A program made the position numbers and the translations under genes. From Methylobacterium brachiatum (GTDB lineage: Bacteria; Pseudomonadota; Alphaproteobacteria; Rhizobiales; Beijerinckiaceae), in contig NZ_JAJALK010000002.1 in assembly GCF_020523825.1 (NCBI RefSeq), positions 62,001-126,000 of the forward strand: a DNA stretch of 64,000 nucleotides, given 5' to 3'. Below the pieces are notes generated by a model. That model was not told where the DNA came from and did not search any database. It saw only the letters and a list, made by a program, of their open reading frames with translations. Below, one piece after another: positions 55,202 to 63,449 of the stretch (positions are counted from its first letter, which is position 1; each line of letters opens with the position of its first letter).

Positions 55202-55406
55202 GGGTGGCGCCGCCCCGAAGCGCGGCCGGTTCGTGTGCGCGGCCGCACATCACGGCCGCCTGCGACCCCCCAATTCATTGTCAGGCAGGGGATGAGCGGT
55301 ACTCCTGTCCCGTCGGCCGGCCCTATTCAGCGCTACCTTCCCGGAACGGCGACGGGGTTTCGATCGTAACGGATTGGGACCGACTGTCCGCAGATTCGTG
55401 ATCGCC

Positions 55407-56348
55407 ATGTCCAATTGTTCCGAGCCGACTATCCGTGCGGCCGACGAGGGCCTCGTCCTCCGCTTCTGGGGCGTCCGCGGCTCGACCCCGGTCAGCGGCC
55501 CGCAATACGCCGAATTCGGCGGCAGCACGCCCTGCATCGAGGTGCGCTGCGGCGAGCGGATGTTCGTGGTCGATGCCGGCTCGGGCATCTACAATCTCGG
55601 CCAGGGCCACCGCACCGATCTGCCGCGGGAAGTCGACCTGCTGTTCAGCCACCTGCACCTCGACCACACCGCGGGGCTGCCGTTCTTCAAGCCGGCGGTC
55701 CTCGATTCCGACCGGGTGATCAACACCTATTGCGGAAATCTCGGCGGCGAATCGGCCGGCCCGACCCTCGACCGCCTGTTCGCGCCGCCGCTGTTCCCGG
55801 TTACGCTCGACAAGCTGTGCTGCACCTTCAACCACCACGGCTTCGAGGCCGGCCAGACCCTGACCTTCCCGGACGGCACCCGGGTCGACACGATCCTGCT
55901 GAACCACCCGCAGGGATCGGTCGGCTACCGGTTCGAGCATGCCGGGCGGCGCCTGTGCCTGATCAGCGACATCGAGCACAGCGATCCGTGGCCGGAGCCC
56001 GAGCTGGCCCGGTTCGTCGCCGGCGCCGACCTCATGGTCTATGACGGCATGTTCACCGACGGCGAGTACCCGACCTGCCGCGGCTGGGGGCACTCCACCT
56101 GGCAGAAGGGCGTCGAGCTCGCGCAGACCGCCGGGGTCAAGGCGCTGGCGATCATCCACCTGCACCCGGCCCATTCCGACACGGCCTTGCGCGATATGGA
56201 GGCGGATCTCCAGGCCGAGATGCCCACCGCCTTCATCGCCCGGGAGCTTCAGAGCATCACGGTCGGCGCGCCGCGCTCGGTGGGCCGCCGCGCGGGCGGC
56301 CGCCCCACGGTGGCGCGCGAGGTCCGCCGCCGGATCAGGGTCGCCTGA
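55407..56348 (+). CDS. MBL-fold metallo-hydrolase
   Basis: 313 residues. The metallo-beta-lactamase fold shows 'FWGVRGSTPVSGPQYAEFGG', 'FVVDAGSGIYNLG', the zinc motif 'LLFSHLHLDHTAGLPFF' (HxHxDH), 'LCLISDIEHSD', 'DLMVYDGMFTD' and a late His in 'ALAIIHLHPAHSD'. Proteins with this 'GVRGSTP' opening are phosphodiesterase or RNase Z-like hydrolases of varied substrate. ATG 55407 is chosen; GTG 55398 or TTG 55374 would add a few residues. No signal peptide. Confidence 0.88.
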   Translation: MSNCSEPTIRAADEGLVLRFWGVRGSTPVSGPQYAEFGGSTPCIEVRCGERMFVVDAGSGIYNLGQGHRTDLPREVDLLFSHLHLDHTAGLPFFKPAVLDSDRVINTYCGNLGGESAGPTLDRLFAPPLFPVTLDKLCCTFNHHGFEAGQTLTFPDGTRVDTILLNHPQGSVGYRFEHAGRRLCLISDIEHSDPWPEPELARFVAGADLMVYDGMFTDGEYPTCRGWGHSTWQKGVELAQTAGVKALAIIHLHPAHSDTALRDMEADLQAEMPTAFIARELQSITVGAPRSVGRRAGGRPTVAREVRRRIRVA

Positions 56349-56357
56349 TCCCGTAGG

Positions 56358-56552
56358 TCAGATGGAGCGTCCGCGCCGCGTCTGGCCGAACCGGCGATAG
56401 GCGAACAGGACGAACAGCGCGACACCGACCGTCAGGATGCTCCAGCCGTAGGTGGTGACGAGCTGCGCATCGATCGGATGGCCGATCTGGCCCAGCGCGA
56501 CGAGCAGGCCGAAGACGGCGATCAACGCCGAGACGAGCATCCCTAGAATCAT
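56358..56552 (-). CDS. small two-TM membrane protein
   Basis: 64 residues with two hydrophobic segments ('ILGMLVSALIAVFGLLVALG' and 'LTVGVALFVLFAYRRF') and a basic tail ('GQTRRGRSI'). No family recognised. Convergent with the MBL-fold gene, 9 bases apart, and divergent from the gene at 56765. Confidence 0.6.
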   Translation of the reverse strand: MILGMLVSALIAVFGLLVALGQIGHPIDAQLVTTYGWSILTVGVALFVLFAYRRFGQTRRGRSI

Positions 56553-56764
56553 CGTGGTCCCCGGCGCGTCCCGGCCGGCACCCCGGCCCGGCGAATTCGT
56601 CCGTGGAAATGCGCGGGACCGGCCCCCGTTCCCGGTCGCTTCCGGCGCTGCGAAGCGCTAATCGCGCCCCGACGCGCATGGGCGGCTCCCAAGGCGCCGA
56701 ACTTAGGCTAAGTAGGCGCGCACGACGGCGCCCCGGGGCGCGCGAGGAGCCCGAGACCACGGCG

Positions 56765-57985
56765 ATGACCGGCCCACAGAACACGCCTCAGGACAGCATG
56801 CCCGCAACCACCGCCGCTTCGGGCCCGCTGCGCCCGCAATCCCAGCTCGTGACCATCTTCGGTGGCTCCGGTTTCCTGGGCCGCCACGTGGTGCGGGCGC
56901 TCGCCAAGCGCGGCTACCGGATCCGCGTCGCGGTGCGCCGGCCGGACCTGGCGCTGTTCCTGCAGCCGCTGGGCAAGGTCAACCAGATCGTGGCCGTCCA
57001 GGCCAACCTCCGCTACCCCGAATCGGTGGCCCGCGCGGCCGAGCGCTCGGACGTGGTGATCAACCTCGTCGGCATCCTCCAGGAGACCGGGTCGCAGAGC
57101 TTCGCGCGGCTTCAGGTCGACGGCGCCGCGGAGATCGCCCGCGCCGCCGCCCGGCAGGGCGCCCGGATGATCCACGTCTCGGCGATCGGGGCGGACCCGG
57201 CCTCGCCGTCGCTCTACGCCCGCACCAAGGCCGAGGGTGAGGCCCGGGTCTTCGCCGCCTGCCCGGATGCCGTGGTGTTCCGGCCGTCGCTGGTCTTCGG
57301 GCCGGGCGACAGCTTCTTCAACCGCTTCGCCGGACTCGCCCGGGCGCTGCCGGTCCTGCCGCTCGCGGGCGGCCAGTCGCGCTTCCAGCCGGTCTTCGTC
57401 GGCGACGTCGCCGAGGCGATCGCCCGGGCGGTGGACGGCGTCGTGCCGGGGGGCAAGGTCTACGAGCTCGGCGGCCCCGAGGTGGCGACGCTGGAGCACC
57501 TCGTGCGCTACATGCTGAAGACGATCCAGCGCAAGCGCGCCGTGATCGACCTGCCGCTGCCCGTGGCCAAGATCCAGGCCCGGCTCCTGGAGGTCGCCGA
57601 CACGCTCACCTTCGGCCTGCTGCCGGACAGCCTGAAGCTGACCCGCGACCAAGTGATCCTGCTCCAGAACGACAATGTCGTGTCCGAGGCCGCCAAGGCC
57701 GAGGGCCGGACCATCGAGGCGCTCGGGATCACCCCGACCGCCGCCGAGGCGGTGGTGCCGGGCTATCTCTGGCCGTTCCGCAAGGCCGGCCAGTTCGCCA
57801 CCGACCGGGACGAGGAATACCTGGCCGAGGTGCCGGATTCGATCGCACCGACGCCCATGGCGGCGGGCTCCCAGCACAGGCCGCAGACCGCGTCCGGGCC
57901 GGCGATCGGCGCCGATGCCGGCAGCTCCCCCGGCAGCGCCCAGAGCCGCATGGGTACCCGCTGGGGCACCCGGACGATGAGCTGA
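56765..57985 (+). CDS. NDUFA9-like NAD(P)-binding protein (atypical SDR)
   Basis: 406 residues. The Rossmann motif is 'VTIFGGSGFLGRHVVRALAK', followed by 'VRRPDLALFLQPLGKVNQIV' (in parts), 'VINLVGILQETGSQSFARLQ', 'YARTKAEGEARVFAACPD' and 'VFRPSLVFGPGDSFFNRFAG'. This is the branch that contains the complex I accessory subunit NDUFA9 and its alphaproteobacterial relatives; a structural or ubiquinone-pathway role is likely. The N-terminus to residue 30 and the last 60 residues look disordered. ATG 56765; an ATG at 56798 is possible. Confidence 0.88.
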   Translation: MTGPQNTPQDSMPATTAASGPLRPQSQLVTIFGGSGFLGRHVVRALAKRGYRIRVAVRRPDLALFLQPLGKVNQIVAVQANLRYPESVARAAERSDVVINLVGILQETGSQSFARLQVDGAAEIARAAARQGARMIHVSAIGADPASPSLYARTKAEGEARVFAACPDAVVFRPSLVFGPGDSFFNRFAGLARALPVLPLAGGQSRFQPVFVGDVAEAIARAVDGVVPGGKVYELGGPEVATLEHLVRYMLKTIQRKRAVIDLPLPVAKIQARLLEVADTLTFGLLPDSLKLTRDQVILLQNDNVVSEAAKAEGRTIEALGITPTAAEAVVPGYLWPFRKAGQFATDRDEEYLAEVPDSIAPTPMAAGSQHRPQTASGPAIGADAGSSPGSAQSRMGTRWGTRTMS

Positions 57986-57989
57986 AGAG

Positions 57990-58115
57990 TCAGGGTTTCA
58001 AAAGGTCTTCGACCTTTTGCGGGTCCAGGGCGGAGCCCTGGGTCAAGCGAAGCTCGATGCCATCGGGGCTCCGCCCCGATACCCCGCCAAAGGGCCGTGG
58101 GCCCTTTGGAAACCC
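57990..58115. repeat. cloverleaf-like structured repeat, copy 2
   Basis: Longest copy and best paired. Outer stem GGGTTTC (57993-57999) with GAAACCC (58109-58115). Hairpins: AAAAGGTC-TTC-GACCTTTT (58000-58018), CCAGGGC-GGA-GCCCTGG (58025-58041), ATCGGGGC-TCC-GCCCCGAT (58062-58080) and CCAAAGGGCC-GTG-GGCCCTTTGG (58087-58109). It starts 4 bases after a stop codon. Confidence 0.87.
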
Positions 58116-58233
58116 GTTTCCTTGCCGGTGTGCGGCTTTATATGCCTGCGTTCTCCGAGAAGGAGACAACGCCTGACCTCGTCCGGGACTGCACGATGAT
58201 GACGACCCCGTGGAACGGATCGGCAGGCTCGGC

Positions 58234-59193
58234 GTGAGGCGCATCCTCGTCACCGGCGCGGCGGGCTTCGTCGGCGGCCATGTCCTGCCGCTGCTGGCGG
58301 CGACAGGCGCCCGCGTGGCCGGGATCGGCCGCGGAGCGCCCCGGGGCCTGCCCGAGGGGGTGACCTACGAATCGATCGATCTCCTCGACGAAGCCGCGCT
58401 GACCGCCTTCGTGGCGCGCTTCCGGCCGACCGAGATCCTCCACCTCGCCGGCCTGGCCTCAGTGGGCCAGTCCGCCACCGGGCCGGGCCAGACCTGGCGG
58501 GTGAACGTCAACGGCCTGATGAACCTCGTGGCGGCGGTCGCGGCGGTGCCGGGCTGCACCTTGTTCTTCGTCAGCTCAGGCGAAGTCTACGGCAGCGCCT
58601 TCCTGGCCGGGCACGCGCTGACCGAGGAGGCCGAGCCCCTGCCGCGCAACACCTACGCCCGGTCGAAATGGGTCGGCGAGCAGGTGCTGCACGACCTGCT
58701 GCCCCGGATCGGGGTGAAGCTCGTGGTGCTGCGGCCGTTCAACCATATCGGCCCGGGCCAGGACGAGCGCTTCGTCGTGGCCTCCTTCGCCGGGCAGATC
58801 GCCCGGATCGAGGCCGGCCGCGCGCCGCCCGTCCTCGAGGTCGGCAATCTCTCCTCGTACCGCGATTTCCTCGATGTCGCCGACGTGGCGGGCGCTTACG
58901 TCGACCTGATCGGCCGGTCGGAATCCTTGGCGGACGGGAGCGTGTTCAACATCAGCTCCGGCGTGCCCCGCACGATCGCCAGCGTCCTCGACGGGCTGCG
59001 CGCCCGCGCCCGGGTGCCGTTCGAGATCCGCATCGCCCCCGAGCGGGTGCGCCCGAACGAGATCCCGCTGGCGGCGGGCGATGCCAGCCGCTTGCACGAA
59101 GCCACCGGCTGGCAACCCCGGGTCGCCTGGGACGACGCCCTGACCCGGGTGCTGGACGATGCCCGCGCCCGGCTGGCGCCGGCCGAGGGCTGA
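58234..59193 (+). CDS. NAD-dependent epimerase/dehydratase, probable GDP-6-deoxy-D-mannose reductase
   Basis: 319 residues. Extended SDR: 'RRILVTGAAGFVGGHVLPLL' Rossmann loop, catalytic Ser in 'FFVSSGEVYGSAF', Tyr/Lys in 'NTYARSKWVGEQ', and 'VVLRPFNHIGPGQDERFVVA' plus 'EVGNLSSYRDFLDVADVAGA', which are typical of Rmd-type reductases making GDP-rhamnose. The partner GDP-mannose dehydratase is not in the window. GTG 58234 starts at the fold; GTG 58210 would add eight residues. Confidence 0.82.
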   Translation: MRRILVTGAAGFVGGHVLPLLAATGARVAGIGRGAPRGLPEGVTYESIDLLDEAALTAFVARFRPTEILHLAGLASVGQSATGPGQTWRVNVNGLMNLVAAVAAVPGCTLFFVSSGEVYGSAFLAGHALTEEAEPLPRNTYARSKWVGEQVLHDLLPRIGVKLVVLRPFNHIGPGQDERFVVASFAGQIARIEAGRAPPVLEVGNLSSYRDFLDVADVAGAYVDLIGRSESLADGSVFNISSGVPRTIASVLDGLRARARVPFEIRIAPERVRPNEIPLAAGDASRLHEATGWQPRVAWDDALTRVLDDARARLAPAEG

Positions 59194-59200
59194 GCAGCCC

Positions 59201-60403
59201 TTACCGGACCACCCCGCTCGCCGCGAGCGCGTCCAGCGCCTCCGCCGAAACATCCAGCCGCTCGGCCAGGATCTCCCGGCTCGAATCGCCGAGGCCCGGC
59301 GGCATGCGGCGGACCGGCAGGCGGCGTCCGTCGAGGCGGTAGGGCGGGGCGATGACATGGGCGTTGCCGGGCGCCTCGACCACGAGGCCGGCCTCCCGCG
59401 CGCGGTCGCAGGTCAGCGCCTCGCGCAGGCCCATCACCTCCCCGCAGGGGATGCCCGCCGCCCGCAGGCGCGCGATCAGGGGCGCCCGCTCCCACTTGGC
59501 CAGTTCGGCATCCAGGATCGGGATGAAGGCGGCCCGGTTCTTCGAGCGGTCGAGATTGGTAGAAAAGCGCGGGTCGGCGCAGAGGTCCGGCCGCTCAAGC
59601 ACCTGCTCGCAGAAGCGGCGGTACTGGGCGTTGTTGCCCACCGTGATCACCACAGGCCCGTCGCTGGCCTCGAATACCCCGTACGGCACGATCGACGGAT
59701 GGGCGTTGCCGTAGCGCGGCGGGTCGATCCCTCGGGCAAGCGCCTCCAGCCCGTAATAGGAGGTCAGCGCCACGCCGCAATCGAACAGGGCGAGGTCGAT
59801 GGTCTTGCCGCGCCCGGTGCGCTCCCGCTGGAACAGGGCCGCCAGCACCGCCTGGGCGGCGTATTGCCCGGTGAACAGGTCCACCGCCGCGACCCCGAAC
59901 TTCAGGGGCGGGCCGCCGGCCTCGCCGTTGAGCGCCATCACGCCGGATTCGCCCTGCACCACGAGGTCGTAGCCGGGCCGCCCGGCCTCCGAGCCATCCG
60001 AACTGTAGCCGGCAATCGAGCAGTAGATCAGCCGCGGGTTCTCGGCCGAGAGGGCCGCGTAGCCGAGCCCGAGCTTGTCGGCGCCGCCGGTCTTGAAGTT
60101 CTGGACCAGCACGTCGCTCTCGCGGGCCAGCGCCTTGACGATCGCCAGCCCCTCCGGCGTGGCGAGGTCGACCCCGATCGAGCGCTTGTTGCGGTTGACG
60201 CTGTCGAAATACGAGGTGTTGCCGGGGCTGGTCGCCACGCCCCAATCGCGCGTGTCGTCGCCGCGCTCCGGATGCTCGACCTTGATCACGTCGGCGCCGA
60301 GATCGCCCAACACCTGCGCGCACCACGGCCCGGCCAGGACCCGGGACAGGTCGAGGACGCGGATCCCGGCGAGGGGCAAGTCGGATGTCGGCTCAGATTC
60401 CAT
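59201..60403 (-). CDS. CaiB/BaiF family (class III) CoA-transferase
   Basis: 400 residues. Family III enzymes move CoA between carboxylic acids. Landmarks are 'GIRVLDLSRVLAGPWCAQVL', 'DLGADVIKVEHPERGDDTRD', 'RNKRSIGVDLATPEGLAIVK' and 'AGRPGYDLVVQGESGVMAL' with the catalytic Asp in GYD, plus 'GQYAAQAVLAALFQRERTGR'. It lies on the same strand as the IclR/hydratase group at 60565-63148 and may be expressed with it, but a structured repeat lies between. Acyl substrate unknown. It is convergent with the epimerase gene (7-base gap). Confidence 0.93.
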   Translation of the reverse strand: MESEPTSDLPLAGIRVLDLSRVLAGPWCAQVLGDLGADVIKVEHPERGDDTRDWGVATSPGNTSYFDSVNRNKRSIGVDLATPEGLAIVKALARESDVLVQNFKTGGADKLGLGYAALSAENPRLIYCSIAGYSSDGSEAGRPGYDLVVQGESGVMALNGEAGGPPLKFGVAAVDLFTGQYAAQAVLAALFQRERTGRGKTIDLALFDCGVALTSYYGLEALARGIDPPRYGNAHPSIVPYGVFEASDGPVVITVGNNAQYRRFCEQVLERPDLCADPRFSTNLDRSKNRAAFIPILDAELAKWERAPLIARLRAAGIPCGEVMGLREALTCDRAREAGLVVEAPGNAHVIAPPYRLDGRRLPVRRMPPGLGDSSREILAERLDVSAEALDALAASGVVR

Positions 60404-60442
60404 CGCTAAGATCCTCAGAGCGCACGCATCGCCTCTTGAAAA

Positions 60443-60550
60443 GTCCTGGTTTCAAAAGGTCTGCGACCTTTTGCGGGTCCAGGGCAGAGCCCTGGTCACT
60501 CGGGGGCTCCGCCCCCGAACCCCGCCCAAGGGCACGCCCTTTGGAAACCC
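60443..60550. repeat. cloverleaf-like structured repeat, copy 3
   Basis: Outer stem GGTTTC (60448-60453) with GAAACC (60544-60549). Hairpins: AAAAGGTC-TGC-GACCTTTT (60454-60472), CCAGGGC-AGA-GCCCTGG (60479-60495), CGGGGGC-TCC-GCCCCCG (60501-60517) and AAGGG-CACG-CCCTT (60528-60541). It has the same plus orientation as copies 1 and 2 although both flanking genes are on the minus strand. Confidence 0.87.
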
Positions 60551-60564
60551 CATCCCATGAGCCT

Positions 60565-61401
60565 TCAGGCGCCCATCACGCCGTCGAGGCCGCGCACCGC
60601 CGCGACGAGTTTCGGGCGGACCACGTCCATCAGGAACCGGGCGTCGGTGATGACGGTCGGGCCGCCGCAATTGACCGACATCGGCGGCAGGCCGCCGCCG
60701 GGATGGAAGCCCACGCCGATGGCGCAGACCGTCTCCTGCCACTCGCCGAACGAGGTGCAGCAGCCGATCTCTCGATGCTCGGCCACCGCCCGGTCGAGGC
60801 CGGCGCGCAGGGCGGGCCAGGCCACCGGGTCGAGGGCCTTCAGGTCCTCGTAGATGCTCTCGCGCTCGCGCTCGGGGCAGACCGCCACGTAGGCGCGGCC
60901 CATGGCGCTGCGGGCGAGCGAGATCCGCGAGCCGGTATCGAGGTTCAGCGAGATCGCGGCGGGGCCCCGCTGGCAATCGACGTAGCGCATGCTCAGGCGG
61001 TCGCGCACCCCGAGCCCCACCGAGGCGTTCGCCGCCTCCGCGACCGCCCGCAGCACCGGCCGGGCGATGCCGCGCACGTCGAGCCCGCCGAGGGCCGCCG
61101 AGCTCAGGGCGATCGTCGCATTGCCGAGCCGGTAGCGGCCGGTCTCGGCGGTGTGGTGCAGGTAGCCGAGCTTGGTCAGCGTGTAGGTCAGGCGCGAGAC
61201 GGTGGAGCGCGGCAGGCCGCAGGCCGCAGCCAGGTCGTGGTTGGCGAGGCTGGTCCGCCCCGGCCCGAAACAGGCGAGCACCGCGAGGCCGCGGGCGAGC
61301 GCCGTGACGAAGTGGCGATCCTCCTTGGCGCCGTCCTCCTTGGTGCCGTCGCCCGGCGCGGCCTCGGGATCGGCGAGCAGGGCCTCGTCCGCGGCGTTCA
61401 T
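60565..61401 (-). CDS. IclR-family transcriptional regulator
   Basis: 278 residues. N-terminal winged HTH: '[20 protein letters not shown]', '[20 protein letters not shown]', '[20 protein letters not shown]'. The C-terminal IclR effector domain includes '[20 protein letters not shown]', '[19 protein letters not shown]' and '[20 protein letters not shown]'. PcaR/PobR-like regulators control aromatic or organic acid catabolism. The start overlaps the stop of the enoyl-CoA hydratase (ATGA), so it is co-expressed with the genes it probably controls. Likely operators are at 63316 and 63419. Confidence 0.93.
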   Translation of the reverse strand: MNAADEALLADPEAAPGDGTKEDGAKEDRHFVTALARGLAVLACFGPGRTSLANHDLAAACGLPRSTVSRLTYTLTKLGYLHHTAETGRYRLGNATIALSSAALGGLDVRGIARPVLRAVAEAANASVGLGVRDRLSMRYVDCQRGPAAISLNLDTGSRISLARSAMGRAYVAVCPERERESIYEDLKALDPVAWPALRAGLDRAVAEHREIGCCTSFGEWQETVCAIGVGFHPGGGLPPMSVNCGGPTVITDARFLMDVVRPKLVAAVRGLDGVMGA

Positions 61402-62135
61402 CGGCGCAGGAACGCCGCGAAGGCCGCCTGCGCCTCCGGGCCCCGGCGGAGCGCGTGGAACACCTCCGCCTCCTCGGCCAGGGCATGGGCGACGCTGGCG
61501 TCCTGGCCCCGGCGCAGGGCCCGCTTGGTCGCCGCGATCGAGACCGGGGGCAGGGCCGCGAGGGAACGGGCCCGGGCGAGGGCAACCTCCAGGGCCGTCC
61601 CCTGCGGGACGGCGGCGTTGACGAGCCCGGCCGTCACCGCCTCCGCGGCGCCGAACGGCTCGCCCAGCATCAGCAACTCGGCCGCCCGCTTGGTGCCGGC
61701 GATGAGCGGCAGGAGGTAGCTCGACCCGCCTTCCGGGCTGAGGCCGAGCGCCGTGAACGGCAGGCGGAAGCGGGCGCCGTCCCCGGCATAGGCGAGGTCG
61801 CAATGCAGCAGCAGCGTCGTGCCGATGCCGACCGCGTGCCCCTCCACCGCCGCGACGACGGGTTTCGGGCAACCGCGCAGGGCCTTCAGGAAGGTCAGGC
61901 CCGGGCTGTCGCCGGCGGCCTCGACATCCTGGAAGTCCTTGAGATCGTTGCCGGCGGTGAAGCAGCCCCCCGCCCCGGTGAGCACCACGGCGCGCAGGGT
62001 CGCGTCGGCCCTGGCGGCGTCGAAGGCGGCGGCGAGGCCCGCATAGGTCGCCCGGTCGAGGGCGTTACGGCGCTCCGGCCGGTCGATGGTGACCAGCCGG
62101 ATCCCGGGCTCTGGATCGGCGACGCGGACGCTCAA
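61398..62135 (-). CDS. enoyl-CoA hydratase/isomerase family protein
   Basis: 245 residues from TTG 62135, which overlaps the nitronate monooxygenase stop (TTGA). Crotonase fold: '[20 protein letters not shown]', oxyanion-hole '[20 protein letters not shown]', and '[20 protein letters not shown]'. The second glutamate position is in '[12 protein letters not shown]', where one Glu is retained. Hydratase or isomerase of a CoA thioester; substrate unknown. Confidence 0.9.
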   Translation of the reverse strand: MSVRVADPEPGIRLVTIDRPERRNALDRATYAGLAAAFDAARADATLRAVVLTGAGGCFTAGNDLKDFQDVEAAGDSPGLTFLKALRGCPKPVVAAVEGHAVGIGTTLLLHCDLAYAGDGARFRLPFTALGLSPEGGSSYLLPLIAGTKRAAELLMLGEPFGAAEAVTAGLVNAAVPQGTALEVALARARSLAALPPVSIAATKRALRRGQDASVAHALAEEAEVFHALRRGPEAQAAFAAFLRR

Positions 62136-63148
62136 GAGACGGCCTCGCCGGCATAGTCCTCGGAAACGCCCGCGAGCCCGGCCCGGGCGGCGGCGTATTC
62201 CCGGGCGAGCCGGGCGACGAGGTCGGCGGTGGCCGGGGCGTCCGCGATGGTGCCGACACCCTGGCCGGCGCCCCAGACGTCCCGCCACGCCTTCACGCCG
62301 GCGCTGCCGAAATCCATCGCGGTCTTGTCGCGCGCCGGGAGCCCCTCGGGATCGAGCCCGGCGGCGCGGATGCTGGGCGTCAGGTAATTGCCCGGCACGC
62401 CGGTGAAGTAGGGGGTGTAGAGGATGTCGGCGGCGGCGCTGCCGGCGATCATGTCCTTGTAGCCCGACGCCGCGTTGGCCTCCCGGGTGGCGATGAACCG
62501 GGTGCCCATATAGGCGAGGTCGGCGCCCATGGCCTGGGCGGCGAGGATCGCCGAGCCGGTGGTGATCGCCCCCGACAGGATCAGCGGCCCATCGTAGAAG
62601 CGGCGGATCTCGCCGACCAGGGCGAAGGGGCTCAGCGTGCCGGCATGGCCCCCGGCGCCGGCGCAGACTAGGATCAGCCCGTCGACCCCGGCCTCCAGGG
62701 CCTTCTCGGCGTGGCGAACCGTGGTGACGTCGTGGAACACCACGCCGCCATAGGCATGGACCGGGCGGATCACCGCGTCCGGGGCCCGCAGCGAGGTGAT
62801 GATGATCGGCACACGGTGCCGGACGCAGGCCTCGACATCCTGGGCCAGGCGGTCGTTCGAGGCGTGGACGATCTGATTGACCGCGAAGGGCGCGATCTTC
62901 CGGGCCGGATCCTTCGCGCGCGCGTCAGCGAGCGTGCGCGTGATCGTCGAAAGCCATTCGTCGAGCAATTCGGCCGGCCGCGCGTTCAGCGCCGGGAACG
63001 CGCCGACCACGCCGGCCAGGCATTGCGCGATCACCAGCTCCGGTCCCGAGACGATGAACATCGGCGCGCAGATCACCGGCAGGGCGAGCCGGCCGCGCAG
63101 GACGTCCGGCAGGCGGCTGGCCGGACCCTGTTCGGGGCCGTCGCTCAT
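62132..63148 (-). CDS. nitronate monooxygenase family flavoprotein
   Basis: 338 residues. FMN-dependent TIM-barrel. Features are '[20 protein letters not shown]', '[20 protein letters not shown]', '[17 protein letters not shown]' and '[20 protein letters not shown]', followed by '[20 protein letters not shown]' (catalytic His in GGHxG) and '[20 protein letters not shown]'. Oxidises nitroalkanes or propionate-3-nitronate in characterised relatives; here it heads an acyl-CoA operon, so another substrate is possible. ATG 63148; the frame is open upstream to 63418 but that would run through the operator. Confidence 0.92.
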   Translation of the reverse strand: MSDGPEQGPASRLPDVLRGRLALPVICAPMFIVSGPELVIAQCLAGVVGAFPALNARPAELLDEWLSTITRTLADARAKDPARKIAPFAVNQIVHASNDRLAQDVEACVRHRVPIIITSLRAPDAVIRPVHAYGGVVFHDVTTVRHAEKALEAGVDGLILVCAGAGGHAGTLSPFALVGEIRRFYDGPLILSGAITTGSAILAAQAMGADLAYMGTRFIATREANAASGYKDMIAGSAAADILYTPYFTGVPGNYLTPSIRAAGLDPEGLPARDKTAMDFGSAGVKAWRDVWGAGQGVGTIADAPATADLVARLAREYAAARAGLAGVSEDYAGEAVS

Positions 63149-63315
63149 CGGAGGCTGCCGGGTTGCTGGCCGATACCGCGCAAAGCGATCCTCCCTGATC
63201 GGTCGGGCGGCCCGACCCTTGGAACCCGCCAGGACGGGTTCGAGCCGGATTCGCGCCCGGGGCGGGCCTGAATGGCATGGCGCCCGGCACCGGTCAAACC
63301 GTCCGGCCGGATCGC

Positions 63316-63330
63316 GTCTGCAATGCGGAA
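63316..63330. promoter_or_regulatory. imperfect palindrome, candidate IclR operator (site A)
   Basis: GTCTGCAATGCGGAA. Its reverse complement matches site B (63419-63433) at 13 of 15 positions. It lies about 170 bases upstream of the nitronate monooxygenase start, in the 301-base divergent gap 63149-63449, which otherwise shows no gene. Confidence 0.5.
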
Positions 63331-63418
63331 CGCGCTGCGGGACGTCATACGCGACGCCGTCACATCCTTGACGGGCCGGCCACCGCAGATCAACATCCCG
63401 CAAAACTGCGAACGACAA

Positions 63419-63433
63419 TTCTGCATTGCAGAA
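63419..63433. promoter_or_regulatory. perfect-arm palindrome, candidate IclR operator (site B)
   Basis: TTCTGC-ATT-GCAGAA, arms exact. It ends 16 bases before the start at 63450 and overlaps the likely leader of the FadB-like gene, where a bound regulator would block expression. Same motif as site A. Confidence 0.55.
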
Positions 63434-63449
63434 CAGGGAGAAAACCGCT

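Noticed and set aside
63149..63418. N-terminal extension of the nitronate monooxygenase frame to 63418
   Set aside because: The extra residues do not match the family and would read through the probable operator and promoter; ATG 63148 starts at the fold.
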